Positions 1 to 11,600 of a stretch of DNA of 64,000 nucleotides are shown here, piece after piece. The stretch covers positions 117,578 through 181,577 of the forward strand of contig VCJN01002221.1 of the NCBI GenBank assembly GCA_006384855.1. The letters are read 5' to 3'. Origin of the DNA: Tetraselmis striata. Taxonomy: Eukaryota > Chlorophyta > Chlorodendrophyceae > Chlorodendrales > Chlorodendraceae. Position numbers and translations under genes: made by a program. The stretch's first letter is position 1. Each line of letters starts with the position of its first letter. The notes beneath the pieces are model-generated. The model saw nothing but the letters and a program-made list of their open reading frames with translations, did not search any database and had not been told where the DNA came from.

Positions 1-600
1 TCGCAAGAAGGCCATGGGGCGGCAGGACTCATAATAGCTGTCCGCAGAGGTGCCTACGCCAGCACGCAGACGCTCCCGATCCCGGCCCACCTTACCCCAG
101 CCATACGTCCTCGTCCTTCGCCTAACTGCCACAAACAACCGGACCACATACTCGACGGGGACCCACCTCCCGCAGCTCCGCACGACGCCCGAGAAATCCA
201 AGTGCGATGAAGTAATCCGTTACATCTTCTCCACCAACGGGGTTTTTAGGGTTAGGGTTTTGCGGCCCTCTCCCAACAACTTTCCCACTTGCGCCTCGGA
301 GTATCAGGCCATCTCCAACCCATAGACCGCCTCCCCCCGGACCAACCGTACAAAATCCTAGGGGGGTACCACAATGACACTTAACTTTACGGCGCACCAC
401 TCCGCTCTGCTCCGTGAACTCCGACCCCCATATCTATATGCCGGGCTATTTCCACACTGCACCTCTCCTCCACTAGGGAGACCCGTATAGTCGAGTCTTT
501 CATGAAGGGGAAGCTCTTCTCACGACAACTAGCAGGCCTCTTCTCCACGGAACAACTCCGCTAATTCGATGCCACCCTCGGCACGGGTTACCGCAACGTT

Positions 601-1170
601 GTGTCCGCCACGAAGTCCCTTCCGCGACAAGCCTTGCAACGCCCCCTAGACCAACTTGGCTTCGGCTTCCCCTCCATCTGTGCCAAAGCAGCCTCAATGG
701 TAGCAGAACACGTAAGAAACACACTATATAACCGTACCCGGCCTAAAGGGGGACATGTACATGGCCCACATCAAAGACACGGTCGCCAGATACGCCAAGT
801 GGCCGGAGGAATGCACTGCATCCTCCCACTCCTATCCGGCACTGCGAAACCTCGCGCACATTCACCACGACCTGCACCTTTACATCACGGGGTACTTGTA
901 AACGCCTTCGCCGACGACACACACCACGCCACCTCCATCCGCGTGGCATTCAACTACCGGCACGAGGCCTCGAAGGCAGCAGCACGGACCAAACTCTCGG
1001 AACACCTATCCCCCGCTTTTAGGACCGCCACGTACAAGCAATACAAAGCCAAACCTAAAATCGCGGCCATAATGCGGAGGTTGGCCCCGCTCCGGGCAGT
1101 CGGCCTTGAGACATTGGGGGACACCATTGCAACCCACCGACGAAACGACGCCCCCATCTACCGCCTCAAA
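601..1170 (+). pseudogene. RT C-terminal half of the LINE
   Basis: An open stretch holds the RT catalytic box FADD at 907-918 (phenylalanine in place of the usual Y of YADD), followed by a basic thumb-like region. The canonical motif A aspartate is not recognisable upstream, either because it lies before the window or because the frame has decayed. I see this as a remnant of the polymerase domain of the LINE described above, not a host gene. Confidence 0.6.
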
Positions 1171-1687
1171 ACGGTAGGTCGCAGAGATTGCCGGAGCCGC
1201 CCCCACCCACACCCCAGCCGCCATCCGATCCGCCCTCCCGAAGGCATTTCATACCCTATCCCAAAATCTCACCCTACCAAGAGGTACCGTACCCCCGCCG
1301 CGCTACCACTCCCCCGACATGCGTTGGCTCTCCGTACACAACACATGGTTATCTGCCCTTTCGCGCCGCGCACCGCATGCCGCCAACAACTCGCCCCGCC
1401 GGTCCTACACCCCTAGCGCGCCCCAGTCCAAGCCCGCATGGCCCAATTCCGCACGCAACCCCTCACAGTCCATGCAACGCCCCTGTCAGCCAGCGACGCG
1501 ACCCCCATCAGCACCTCAGCCCGAGGACAAGATGGCGTCAACCAATACCTCGTCCACTGGGCCCCGGAAATCCTCAACCTTGCGGAAATCAACGCCCAAA
1601 AGCACATAAGCTTCATCCCGGCCTCGTGCATATCCATCACACAAGACTGCCTTCCGCCAAGAAGTAAAAAGCGCCGGTCGACGTCAC

Positions 1688-1812
1688 TGTACCCACTGCC
1701 ACCTCCCCGCTGCATGTATAGTTTGGAACTGCCCAGTCACAAGGTGCCATAACGTGGTCCACCCCGCTTGCGCCCTCGCCACGGATACCAGGTGTGCCAA
1801 ATGCGTCCTTAT
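1688..1812 (+). pseudogene. PHD-like zinc finger inside the LINE
   Basis: In one uninterrupted frame the spacing is C-x2-C-x10-C-x4-C-x4-H-x2-C-x7-C-x2-C, the Cys4-His-Cys3 order of a PHD finger, though the last gap (7) is shorter than in most PHD fingers. It lies between the RT and RNase H parts. PHD fingers in host proteins read histone tails; in a LINE one could help target chromatin, but that is inference. The frame runs on into a poly(C)-coded proline run at 1961-1986. Confidence 0.55.
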
Positions 1813-1960
1813 AAACAGCCAGCAGAACGACACCACCCACCTATTCGAGGTCCAATGGGAGCCAGCCTGGCAACTAGCCGAATCCATTATGGATACGAAA
1901 TCCGGACCGCGCGCACTCAATACAAGCCATCGCATTCGAACCAAACCCGAAACCCCGGAA

Positions 1961-1986
1961 CCCCCCCCCCCCCCCCCCCCCCCCCC
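1961..1986 (+). repeat. Poly(C) tract, 26 bp
   Basis: An uninterrupted run of 26 C inside the LINE, read as polyproline in one frame. It is one of many long C or G runs in this window. Confidence 0.95.
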
Positions 1987-3043
1987 GCTCAACCGGCCGT
2001 GTGGCACCCCCCAACATCAAGTGGAAATCAAACTCGCCACTATCGATCTGGACCTGTAGTGCACGCCTTCGGGGGGATTCTACTTCAGCGTCCGGGACGC
2101 ACACCAACTACTGCTCCACAAGCCGGACGGCACAGCCGCCCATACCCTCGACCGCCGAAGGGTCGACCACCTCCACTTTCTCTTCAGACCGGACCGAACA
2201 AATAAGACGTTTGCAGAGGAGGTTTATGCGCTTCTTGGCAGAGTGAACACCCTTACGAGTGCCGACGACAACTCCAAACACCAAATCCGAAGAAACACAT
2301 GGGCCACGGAGCACCGCTTTACACTGGCAATCATGATGACCGCCTCCCATGCATGCCCGCACACAACTTTTCAGCGACCGCCTTAACAAATCGATCAACA
2401 CCTCCCAGTATCATAGCTTGTACCCCAAAGATGTACTTTTCGGCGCTAGACCCCCAAGGACATGTACTTGTGGGCTGAAACGTCCCTCGCCAACCCCGAA
2501 TACGATGACAAATGTATATTGAAAGCGGTGCAACACGCTCTCCCAAGCGTGCACGCTCAGAGGCACGAGTCTACCGCCACGGTGCTCATCCTCCCCGAGT
2601 GGATAGACGCATCCTACAAGAAAGCTCATCTTCTTAACCACACCTACATGCAGAAATAATTGTGCGACCCGCGGACCTCACTAAATTCCGGTCCCTAGAC
2701 CAACACACCGAGACAGCCCCGTACAAGGACATCGGCACCAAATGGCCGGTGGGAGTGTACTTGGTGGCTTCCGCCCCCTACCTCGCAAACGCCAACGCAC
2801 CGGAAGCTTCGACCTAGATGTCGGCCGCCCTCATGATCTTGTACCCCGGCCGCACGCCGCACTTCCACCTTAACACCACCCAACGACCAATAGGCTCGGA
2901 CGCAGCAAGAGCCGCAACAACATGCCCCTGTCTTCCCATAACGCCTCGCGACTGGCATATACCACCCTATGCACTGCAACTCCGCCCGCTGACGTCACCA
3001 ATCCCGTCCATACAACCCCTGGAACGACGGCACGACCCGAAAT

Positions 3044-3440
3044 GCTTCACATACACCGACGGCTCCCGTATCCACCGCGGCGGAGCGGTGTGAATGGGCG
3101 TCGGGGTCTACACGCTGGGCAATAAACCCATCGCAGTGGGAGTGGGCGCGGACAATATTCGCCGGACCATCACATGAGCCGAATTGGCCGCCATATCGGT
3201 GGCACTCGAGTCTGACCTTCCGAAGCACATCCTCTCAGATAGCGCAGTCTCCCATCATCACCTAATAGAGCGCATGATGTACCGGCCGGTCACCTTACGA
3301 CGCCACGCTCACAAAATACTACTCGAACAAATAGTGCGCCAACTCCGACACCGAGCGGATTTGGGACTCGGAACCATCCTCCACTAAGTCAAAGCCCATA
3401 TTGGGGTCGAAGGCAACCAACAAGCCGACATACACCACCG
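3044..3440 (+). pseudogene. RNase H domain of the LINE
   Basis: The three hallmark blocks of retroelement RNase H are visible in order: FTYTDGSR (first Asp), AELAAI (Glu) with SDS (second Asp), and VKAHIGVEGNQQAD (the His/Asp end block). The domain would remove RNA from the RNA-DNA hybrid. It is interrupted by TGA codons near 3091 and 3177 and a TAA near 3386, so it cannot be made as one chain. The two TGA codons could be decayed CGA codons. Confidence 0.75.
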
Positions 3441-3779
3441 CCGGCGAAGTAGCCAACGGGACAATCCCACCTGACACTATCGTAACCGTAGGCGCAACTC
3501 CCGAACCAACCGATGACGTGTGTCTGAACCCATGCCAAGGCGCGCCGACCACCACTAACACCCCTCACAACTTGCAAGCCGCCCTTCGGAAACACGCCAA
3601 CGCTACAGTAGCCTGCGACGCCTCATCCAACGAAACCCTACACTCCCACCTCATAGACCAGGCGTTGGCCACATATGTAATGCCGGACCTCGTCACCCCC
3701 TCGACATCGCCACCTCGGAAAGAATCCACAGGCTGGAATTCATGTGGGGAACACACTCAAGACAAATGAGCCGCAAAGG

Positions 3780-3850
3780 CCAACCGTCCTTCAAATATGG
3801 GAAGTGTGGACAGCGCCTCAGCAACGGCCACATGGCAGGCAATTTTCCCT
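3780..3850 (+). pseudogene. CCHC-like zinc knuckle remnant
   Basis: KCGQRLSNGHMAGNF resembles the CCHC knuckle that follows RNase H in many protist and algal LINEs. The expected first cysteine reads Tyr and the last reads Phe, so metal binding is lost. Confidence 0.45.
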
Positions 3851-4865
3851 CCATGGCCGGCCTAAAGACAGACCGATACAACAGCACGCTTAAACTCCTC
3901 AACGAGCTGGAAGTCATGAACGGCGGTCGCTGGCACATACTATCCACAGACGGGGGCAACAAAAATGTGGCCGACTTCTCCTCCCCCAACAGAGACACCC
4001 TCATCTCCAACCTGACCGACATAATCACACACACAGTCCCGTGCATCAACATCATCCCCGATCGCCTAGATGACACCCAAGAAGGGGCAACCGAAGGTCC
4101 CATCGCCGCCCAAGCACCCGCCCTGCTACCCACGACCATGCTACCCCCTCACCTCCGCCCTAAACACTGCAAACCGGACGCAATACGCCTCGTCGCATTC
4201 GACTGGGACCCGGCCACCGAAACCATATCTCCCAGCACCGATCTAGAGCAGTCCAAAAAATACAGATAATAGAGTTCAAATATTGTACTCATCTCAATCA
4301 TGCCACTGTGCACGCTCTCATCCGCGAAAATACCAACACATGGTGAGCGCCCTAGGTCAACAAGCTGGCAGTTTCCGATCGAAATCATCCCCGTCACCCT
4401 CAGCCGCAGCGGCACCATGCATAACCTCACACTAGAAACCAAGCCATCCTCACGGTCCTCCGCCCCAAGAAGCAACCCCCGGACAAACCCCCTCCGCCTC
4501 CCATCACCACTGCAATCCGCCTCTGTAGGAAACTCCAACGACACTCAATCAGATGGCTACACACTCTCCTCCGCATATCACGACACTCCCTCAAACCTGC
4601 CATTTCCAACCCTGGTACCTCCCACAAACCCCGCACGCACACCCACCGTTAACATACACGCTTCCGCAGACCACCGTAAACGACGCCCCCGCCACGGCAG
4701 GGGGAGACAATACCAAGGTGGAAGGACGGAGGAGGGGCGCGGGCGAAAATGATGAAGGCCGGAAGCTGCATCCGAAATCCCTCGGATTCCCACATCGGTT
4801 GGATAAAGCAGGTCCTAAAAGCAACTCGGCTTGGGCAGTGGAGAGCAGCAAGACAGTATGTTGTT

Positions 4866-4891
4866 AATCAATTTCAATTTCAATTTCAATT
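4866..4891 (+). repeat. AATTTC tandem tail marking the LINE 3' end
   Basis: Four head-to-tail copies of a six-base AATTTC unit. The C-rich, G-poor composition of the element stops here. Short tandem tails in place of poly(A) are known for several LINE families, so I place the 3' end of the element here. No target duplication can be tested because the 5' end is outside the window. Confidence 0.65.
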
Positions 4892-7763
4892 TGTCCCAGC
4901 AAAATTGACACACACGATCTAACAACTCGCGTTTTCAGACATCCCCTCGGACTCAACCCCTCCAACAGGAGAGATTGAATTAACCACATGGCAACAAAGC
5001 TGAAGTGCACTAGGATAGACCAATACGGAGGGCTGACGCTCGCCCGCGGTCGAGTTGTGGTCAATATCGTTCCATGCCGACCAGGTATATAATAGATCCC
5101 ATCGAACCGGATTTTCCGCCGTCTCGACCCCCCTCGCTCACCGACTCCCACCCTACCTCCTCATGATATCTAGCCAGCCTAACCCCCAAATAGTTGCGGC
5201 TTAGCTCATGTGGACGCGGCCCAACCAAAAATCTACCCCTGAGGTGGTTTGTGTTGGGTGCCCCATCGTGCCCCACATTTCCGAGCCGAAAAAGAAAATA
5301 CGGGATGAGTTGGACCTCAGTCAACCACCACCCGTAGAGGCGTGGTCGACGCGCCACCCACCGCACCACGCCCACATGTTGTGTATATATCCATATTCTC
5401 GCGATAGAGACGAATAACGCAACGGTAGGTGGGGTGGCATGTAGATGCTTTGAGAGCCGATGGGGTCGATGCTGCTCCTCGGGCGGTACGGGCATGCCAC
5501 GTGGACAGAGTAGCACCATACTACTGGTGCCGTACCGCGCCGCTAAGTAGACAAGGGAAGAGGAAACTACGATGAGTAGTAAACATTCTCGTTCGCGAAA
5601 TGTGCACTGCTTGTGGCCGATCATTCGGGGTTGGGATGGAGATGGTCTATACGGGTTCATGATACACCGTACGCCGGCTATCTCGCCGGTTTCAAATAAC
5701 ACCCGGCGGGCGGAGAGTGCGGCGTGGGGATAAATTAATAAGGCTGAACATCGTAAATGTGCAGCATTCCCAGATTTCAGGTCATGAAGCCTGCTCTACT
5801 ATTCGTAATTGCGGACGGATTCAGCGAGCAAGGGCGGGCGCGTGGGACTGATGCGGAGGGGTGTATTAAAGCACCGCCGCCACCGCCACGGGTACGCTGC
5901 TGCTCTTTACATCGCCGTGCTTATTGTACTACTTCGCCCGTACCGCCGCTCGGTACGCTAAGGCAAGTGCCCGTACTGGTACCGCTAATCGCTACATGTA
6001 TCTAAACCAGCTGAGCGGTTGGCAGTTGGCTATGGCGGATGGCGCGGATCGGCAACGACGGTAATAAGGCATGTCCGATTTAATTTTATGTTTTAGACCC
6101 CCCCCCCCCTCCCCTTTATTTTTTTTAATGTTGATCTCACAGTACTTAACAGAACATGCCCAAAGTTGCATCATAAGTAACCACTTACATGACTTTGTTA
6201 ATGGTTTCAATGCATGGCCGTGTGCAGAAGGGTGTTTCCTGCCGTATGCAAGCATAAAATGGAGAGGTGGTGGGGCACTTTTTGGAACCATCACCATATA
6301 TTACAGTCAGCATCATGACAAACCAACCATAAAGTGGCCTATCCACCCCTCCATGTATAGTGCTATGATGCTGCTAAGCTGTTGTATGCCTGGCCTGGAT
6401 ATTAAAGACTTTCCGTGCGTTCTCTTGACGCTATCCACGTAACCAACACAATATATTCACGGCGGCGGTGCGGGGCTGAGCCCCCAGCCGCTCATGCACC
6501 GCCCCCAGCCGCCAAGTACTGCTTAAGTACATTCTGAACATAAAGTTGAGGTAAACCCCCCCCCCCCCCCCCCCCCCCCCCTCTGTTTCTCCGGAAAGTA
6601 GAGTACAAAAACACAACATTAAATCGGACCTGCCTAATAAGGGGCACCGCCCTTCCGCTTCCGCTTGCCCTGCCAGCTCCGAAACCAGCTAATAAAAAAC
6701 AACAGACGAAAAGTACGGTAGAAAACGTCATTCACAGCAGCGCAAATATGCGCGCACCACTGCGGTACCGCCAAGACTGCACGACCAACGCACCACCCGG
6801 TCGGCATATGTTATCCGTGACAGCCTACTTAGTTAGGGTCGGGAAAGTCATCCCACTACCGGATGAGACTCGACATTGGGTAGCGCAGCGGGACTGTCGT
6901 ACTGGTAGCGAGATTGGGCGCTATAGATATTAAGTGAGACGCCGCATCCACTTTAGCACGTGATACCTGTTAATACAGTATTACCCACAGTCGCGCCTAA
7001 GGATTGGCGGATTGCTAACCGTCGAGTTATGCTCCTATCTATGGTACCGAACTCGCTCCGAAACCAGAGACGATAAAGCACAGGAGGCGCAGCAGAAAAT
7101 CGCACAGCGCCCGGCGATCGAGCGTCTGGCGCAACACACCCCCATTGCTAGCCACACGGCAGTATCCGGTCGCCTATGGCGCGACATTTATTTCGCATTC
7201 CCGCAGCAACGTCGCTGGCCGAGTGGCAGGCAGCTCTCTTACCGAGTGCTCCAGCGCGAGCGCGCCTGTGGTGAGGCCCGCGTCGAGAACCCGACTAGCA
7301 GAAATAATGCTGTGGCCCGTACCCGTGTGGAGTATGGAGCGCCGTCGGCCGCATACATCCACGCGCCAGTGGCTTGTCGCTCTATTTCATAATATCCACT
7401 CCAGATTGTATTCGCCAGTGCATTCTGGTCCACATACTGGCCTGCCGCTGAGCGTGTGAGCCACACTCCACCTCCTCCCCGCTAGCAGAGCACAGCATTG
7501 GCAGTTGGGGGATGGTCTGCACGGCCGAAGCGTGGTTGAGTTTCAGCCGTCGTCCGATGAGCGGGAACCTGCCCACCTCGTTCACGTGCAGCATGGCGCT
7601 GAAGTGAGGGGCTGCGGTGTGGAGGCCAGTATGCGTATCCTCACAACAAGTCGTAAGCGCAAATGCCCCCACCCTGCAGGTCTGCTCACATCCACTGGAG
7701 CTCTGCTATGTGCTATTAAGCCTAAGCACAGATAGCCCTCTTTTGGACTGGCGCCTCAGAGCG
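4892..7763. other. No recognisable gene; two poly(C) tracts
   Basis: Nothing here could be tied to a known family. The longest open frame is 213 codons on the minus strand (5061-5702), with no domain and no splice context. Short C or T runs occur near 6099-6125 and a 26-C run at 6556-6581. Part of 7400-7763 probably holds the promoter and 5' UTR of COX19. Confidence 0.6.
6556..6581 (+). repeat. Poly(C) tract, 26 bp
   Basis: An uninterrupted 26-C run in otherwise unremarkable intergenic sequence. Confidence 0.95.
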
Positions 7764-8601
7764 ATGTCGTCTGCCTTCGGAGGAAACCGAGGAGTGGCAC
7801 CCAAAGCGCCTGAGAAGGGCGTCTTCCCTCTAGATCATTTTGGCGAGTGCAAAAAGGCACGCGCTGCGGACACACCCATTCTCAATGAACACCTGTACAC
7901 ACAGTAGCATACAGGAGGTAACCAGGGACATGACGCGTGTGTGACTGGATGGGATGCTGGTACAGGTGATGCAGGAGTACCTGGCCTGCTTAAAAACTCA
8001 CGGCGGCGAGTCGCAGCCATGCAGAGAGCTGTCAAAGAAGTATTTGCAATGTCGTATGGAGAAGTGAGTGTCCCCTTCCCTCACATCCCATATGTGAAAT
8101 ATTATGGCACATCAGCTATTGCGCATGTTATCTGCCATGATGGCCGCTTGCTCCTGGGCGGACGCGGCATCCGGCCAGTGCGGGGACTTTGCCGTAAACA
8201 TTTCGAAGGATTGATTCGCACATCACCCGCGCGATTCGACTCGAGGCGGGTGATGTGCGCCGTGGAATTCTGCGATGTCGTCACGCAATTCTTGCAGGAT
8301 CCCAGTCCATGGCCAGCTGCAGCCATGCTAAGCAATTCATTTTTATACAAAGCGACTGCAGCGGGGCGCACCGCCTGTCTGCCCTAGAACCCCTCTGCCT
8401 GATACATCCCGTGCTCGGAGATACTGAGTTGCCGAGATGCTGCGATGCAGGAATCTAATGGCATCGCAGGATCTTGCGGAGCTGGGATTCAAGCAGGACC
8501 CTTCCCAAGCAGGCCAGCCAACCGGTGCTTCCACCGCAGAGAAAGCCAAGACGGATAACCAAACTGGCTACGTTGCAGGATTAAAGCGTTTCAAGCAGTA
8601 G
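7764..8601 (+). CDS. COX19: Cytochrome c oxidase assembly protein COX19
   Basis: A twin CX9C protein of the mitochondrial intermembrane space that helps copper delivery during cytochrome c oxidase assembly. There are three exons: 7764-7856, 7966-8063 and 8451-8601, giving 113 residues. Exon 1 carries the N-terminal FGGNRG and PEKGVFPLDHFGEC blocks. Exon 2 supplies the rest of both CX9C motifs (C-x9-C closed by CLKTH, then CRELSKKYLQC). Exon 3 gives NLM...DLAELGF and a Lys-rich tail. Both nine-residue spacings are kept only if intron 1 is GC-AG (AAAAG/GCACGC to GTACAG); intron 2 is GT-AG. The Met at 7764 matches the family start. The length and the plant-like KKYLQCRMEKNLMA block agree with COX19 rather than COX17 or COX23. 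The gene converges with the TFIIIC-like gene, with stops 63 bp apart. Confidence 0.93.
7857..7965 (+). other. GC-AG intron 1 of COX19
   Basis: A 109-bp intron starting GCACGC and ending GGTACAG. A GT donor nearby (7847) would delete the second residue pair of the first CX9C loop, so the GC donor is the one that conserves the fold. Confidence 0.75.
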
Positions 8602-8664
8602 ATCTTTACAGACCAGAAATCGGGGAAGCGTCGCAGTAAGGGCCCAAGACTGCACGGGGATCTC

Positions 8665-11600
8665 TCAAAGGCCATCCATTTGGAACATCCAGGTGGGCAA
8701 TCCACCACACAGCAGCAGCCCGCAGTAGAGGCAGGCAGGCGCCTTCTCTGCCTGCTGGAAAAAGTTGGGATCGTATCTCCGCTCACAGCATGCGCACCGC
8801 CAGGGTCGCGCGCTACGGCATAGAGCTTGAGTTGCCGCACAGAGGGAAAATGTAATGCCACAGCCTTCGGAGCGGCATCTTGCCTGGGATCCAATTGCCA
8901 GAGGGTCCTGCCCGGTCCATTCCACCATTGCTCCGCACCCCGGGCAGCAGCCATCATCTGTGGAATCACTCTGGCGGCTGCTCGCCGGTGCAGCGCCAGC
9001 AGCTCCTGACAGCGCCTCTGTGATGGCACGGGGCAATGAATGGCGCAACTGCAGCCACCGTGCCAGGGGGTCGTGGCTTGCTGGCGCCTTGTTCCCAGCA
9101 CGGGTATCAGCTTCTGCTGCCAGTTGATGAACATGCATGCCGAGGAGCGCGACCTCATTTGCACTCACAGCCGCGAGGTTCTGTTCCATGATGTCATGCG
9201 CTGTCGCTGTTTTGATGGTGCGTAGGGCCAGGCGGCGAAGGGCCGTGGCTGCCTGCGGATGGCAGTAACGACCGCTATCAGTGTAGCACAACGCGATCGC
9301 CGAATAAACCCGACTGTGATGTTGCGACTTCATCGGGCGTTCCAGCGGTAAAGCATTGGAATGACAGAAATGGAAAGGCACACAGTCCGGGAGCAGACCT
9401 GCAGGCCATTTAAGCCCTGGAGGCCCAGCGCTTGCAGGTCGGCAGTGTCACCCCTGGTGGTAGCGGTGGCCGTGGCCTGGCGGTAGCCTGCCTCCAGCAC
9501 ATCAACCAGAGCCTCCACCACAGGCCACCAGTTCTGCAGCTTCACGGCCTCGTCAGAGTGCTTTGCTGCTCCCAATTCTAGCTTCGGGAGGTGCGGCTCC
9601 CTCATATCCGGCCTCTCCTTCAGTGTCTGCTTGCGCTCGTGGCCATGGTATTCCCGCAATGACCGCTGCACCACATATTGCAGCGATTGTCAGGAGCCAC
9701 TGATACCCATATTGGTCAAGCAGTATTCAACCATGGCGGTGCCGCACGTGGCCATTGTGTGGCGTGTACATGCCTGCCATGCACCCGCTGCATGTAGGAC
9801 ATCCCAAAGGCTTGAAACATTCAGAGGCCCGGATCGGTTCATTAGCCGAGCAGCCACCCTGTCTGCTGGGATCATATGGGTCGTTTCCCTGCCGCGCCGT
9901 GCCTGCGAAGTCAGACGCGTGTCCATGAACCGTAGTTATGGCAAGCTGTACTTTACACGGACGGGCAACAACACACAGGCGTGCAGGCAAACGGGCGCGC
10001 AGTGCTGTACCTGCGGCATCTGTGTCAGGACAACGGAGCCCGCGAGAGACTTTTTGGTGTACAGCGTTGCAGTGCTGTTTGGGTCTCCAACGCTGAAGGT
10101 TTGCACTGATGCGCAATGGAGGCCGTTTGCACTGTTTTGGGGGCGGCCCTTGTATCAGTGGTTGTAAGGGCATTCTGATGACAGCCAATCCCCCCCCCCC
10201 CCCCCCCCCCCTCTTGAGTTGCACGGGTAAGCTATTCTGTGGCACTGGACGCTGAACGCACCTGAGCGCCACACCGAAGCAGTGCCCTGCTGTTGGCATC
10301 TGCCCTGCGGCTGCCACCTCTGACAATGAAGCTTGATCTCCCTTCCAGGTCCATTCCCAGTGTTTGATGGCAGAGGTGTCACAGGAGACGAGGTCTCCCG
10401 TCAGGGGATGGACGTCCACACCAGTGACTGCCTTACACCTTGGGCACAAGTGGACAACATGTCAGCTGCATGTAAATATTGATTTGCAACACACTGTGAG
10501 GCATGAAAACCCTTTGGGGCAATCTCGGGGGAAATGGCTCTTGCCTGTGGGCCTGGCTGACCGAAACAGCACAGTGGTCAGCTCCGCGCCTACCAATTTG
10601 AAGCGCAGCTGATGCATAGACTCGGCAGGCATGCACATTGCCGGATACAGTTCCAGCTCCAACCACCAGCTCGCACTGTGGCTTGTCATGTTTCCGGGCC
10701 ATGCCTACTGGGGCTGCCACATGGTCCACTCATTGCGTGATGCAAAATGCATCACCTAAAGTATGCACACAGTCGGCACGATGTGCTGTTGTTCAGCGCA
10801 CGCCATGGAGGTTTACCTTCACGATTCCCAGGGAGGAAACAACTCATCAGCAGCCGGCATGACAACGCGGACACACTATGCCCATTTGGGGGCAGACACG
10901 TGTGAACTGGCGACAGCAGAGATGGCGCGTGCCCTCCTCCATCTGCAACACAGGGAATCCGCAGTGTGTCAGCACGGAGACGTGTCCCCCCGGAGTGTAT
11001 GTCTATATTGAACCTCCAATAGGAAGCTGATCTTTGCCGCTGAGAAAGGGATATGCGGTGCGCCCAGGACTCTTGCCCGGGATGCATGGCAAGTAGGAGG
11101 GGTGAGAAGAGGATGGCGGGGATCAAGTGTCCAGGGAGGGGGCGGGGGTAGCGTGCAGGGGGCGGACCTCCAGAAGGCGCAGTCCCCCGTTCAACATCAA
11201 AGCGCCAGGCCGTGACAGCACCATCGTGCCCTGCTGTCACAACGAAACGGCAGCGCATGCTGTCTGCCAAATCGGCATCGGCATGGAGAACGCGCGGCCA
11301 TGAGCAGCAGGTGACCCATGAGTTGTGGGCGCGCGATACACTGACCTGGACATTGGCACACATGGCAAACATATGTTGGTCCGCACGCAATCAGTATCGC
11401 AAAGGACTCCAGCGATCGGTAAGCAATGTTACGCATGCTGTCAATACATCCCGCAGCCAATGGTGCTCAATGCACTGCACGACGGGCGATGCACACGAGC
11501 TTCCTGCATACCACATGTGCTTTTGGTTGGTGTCCCCCGTCGTCGGCTGTACTGCATGCATCAGGTTGTGAGAACCGAACAATGACACAATGTCCGGAGC

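Larger units (their letters stand above)
1..4891 (+). mobile_element. Degraded LINE with RT, PHD-like finger and RNase H
   Basis: A decayed non-LTR retrotransposon runs in from the left edge. In order it shows a reverse-transcriptase motif C (NAFADDTHHAT, codons at 898-930), a Cys/His-rich finger (1688-1812), an RNase H domain (about 3044-3440) and a CCHC-like knuckle (about 3790-3840), and it ends in an AATTTC-repeat tail. Downstream RNase H followed by a short tandem-repeat tail is typical of LINEs rather than LTR elements. Many stops and frame changes interrupt the reading frame, including TGA/TAA codons inside the RNase H domain, so it is long dead. The + strand is markedly rich in C over G and in A over T for nearly the whole element. 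The upstream part of RT and any endonuclease lie outside the window. The clade is not assigned; an RNase H-bearing LINE is as far as the sequence supports. Confidence 0.75.

Noticed and set aside
240-262. TTTTTAGGGTTAGGGTTTT resembling plant-type telomere repeat
   Set aside because: Fewer than two imperfect units inside a LINE; not a telomere or interstitial array.
5061-5702. 213-codon minus-strand frame
   Set aside because: No domain, no splice signals, no neighbour support; probably chance in GC-rich DNA.
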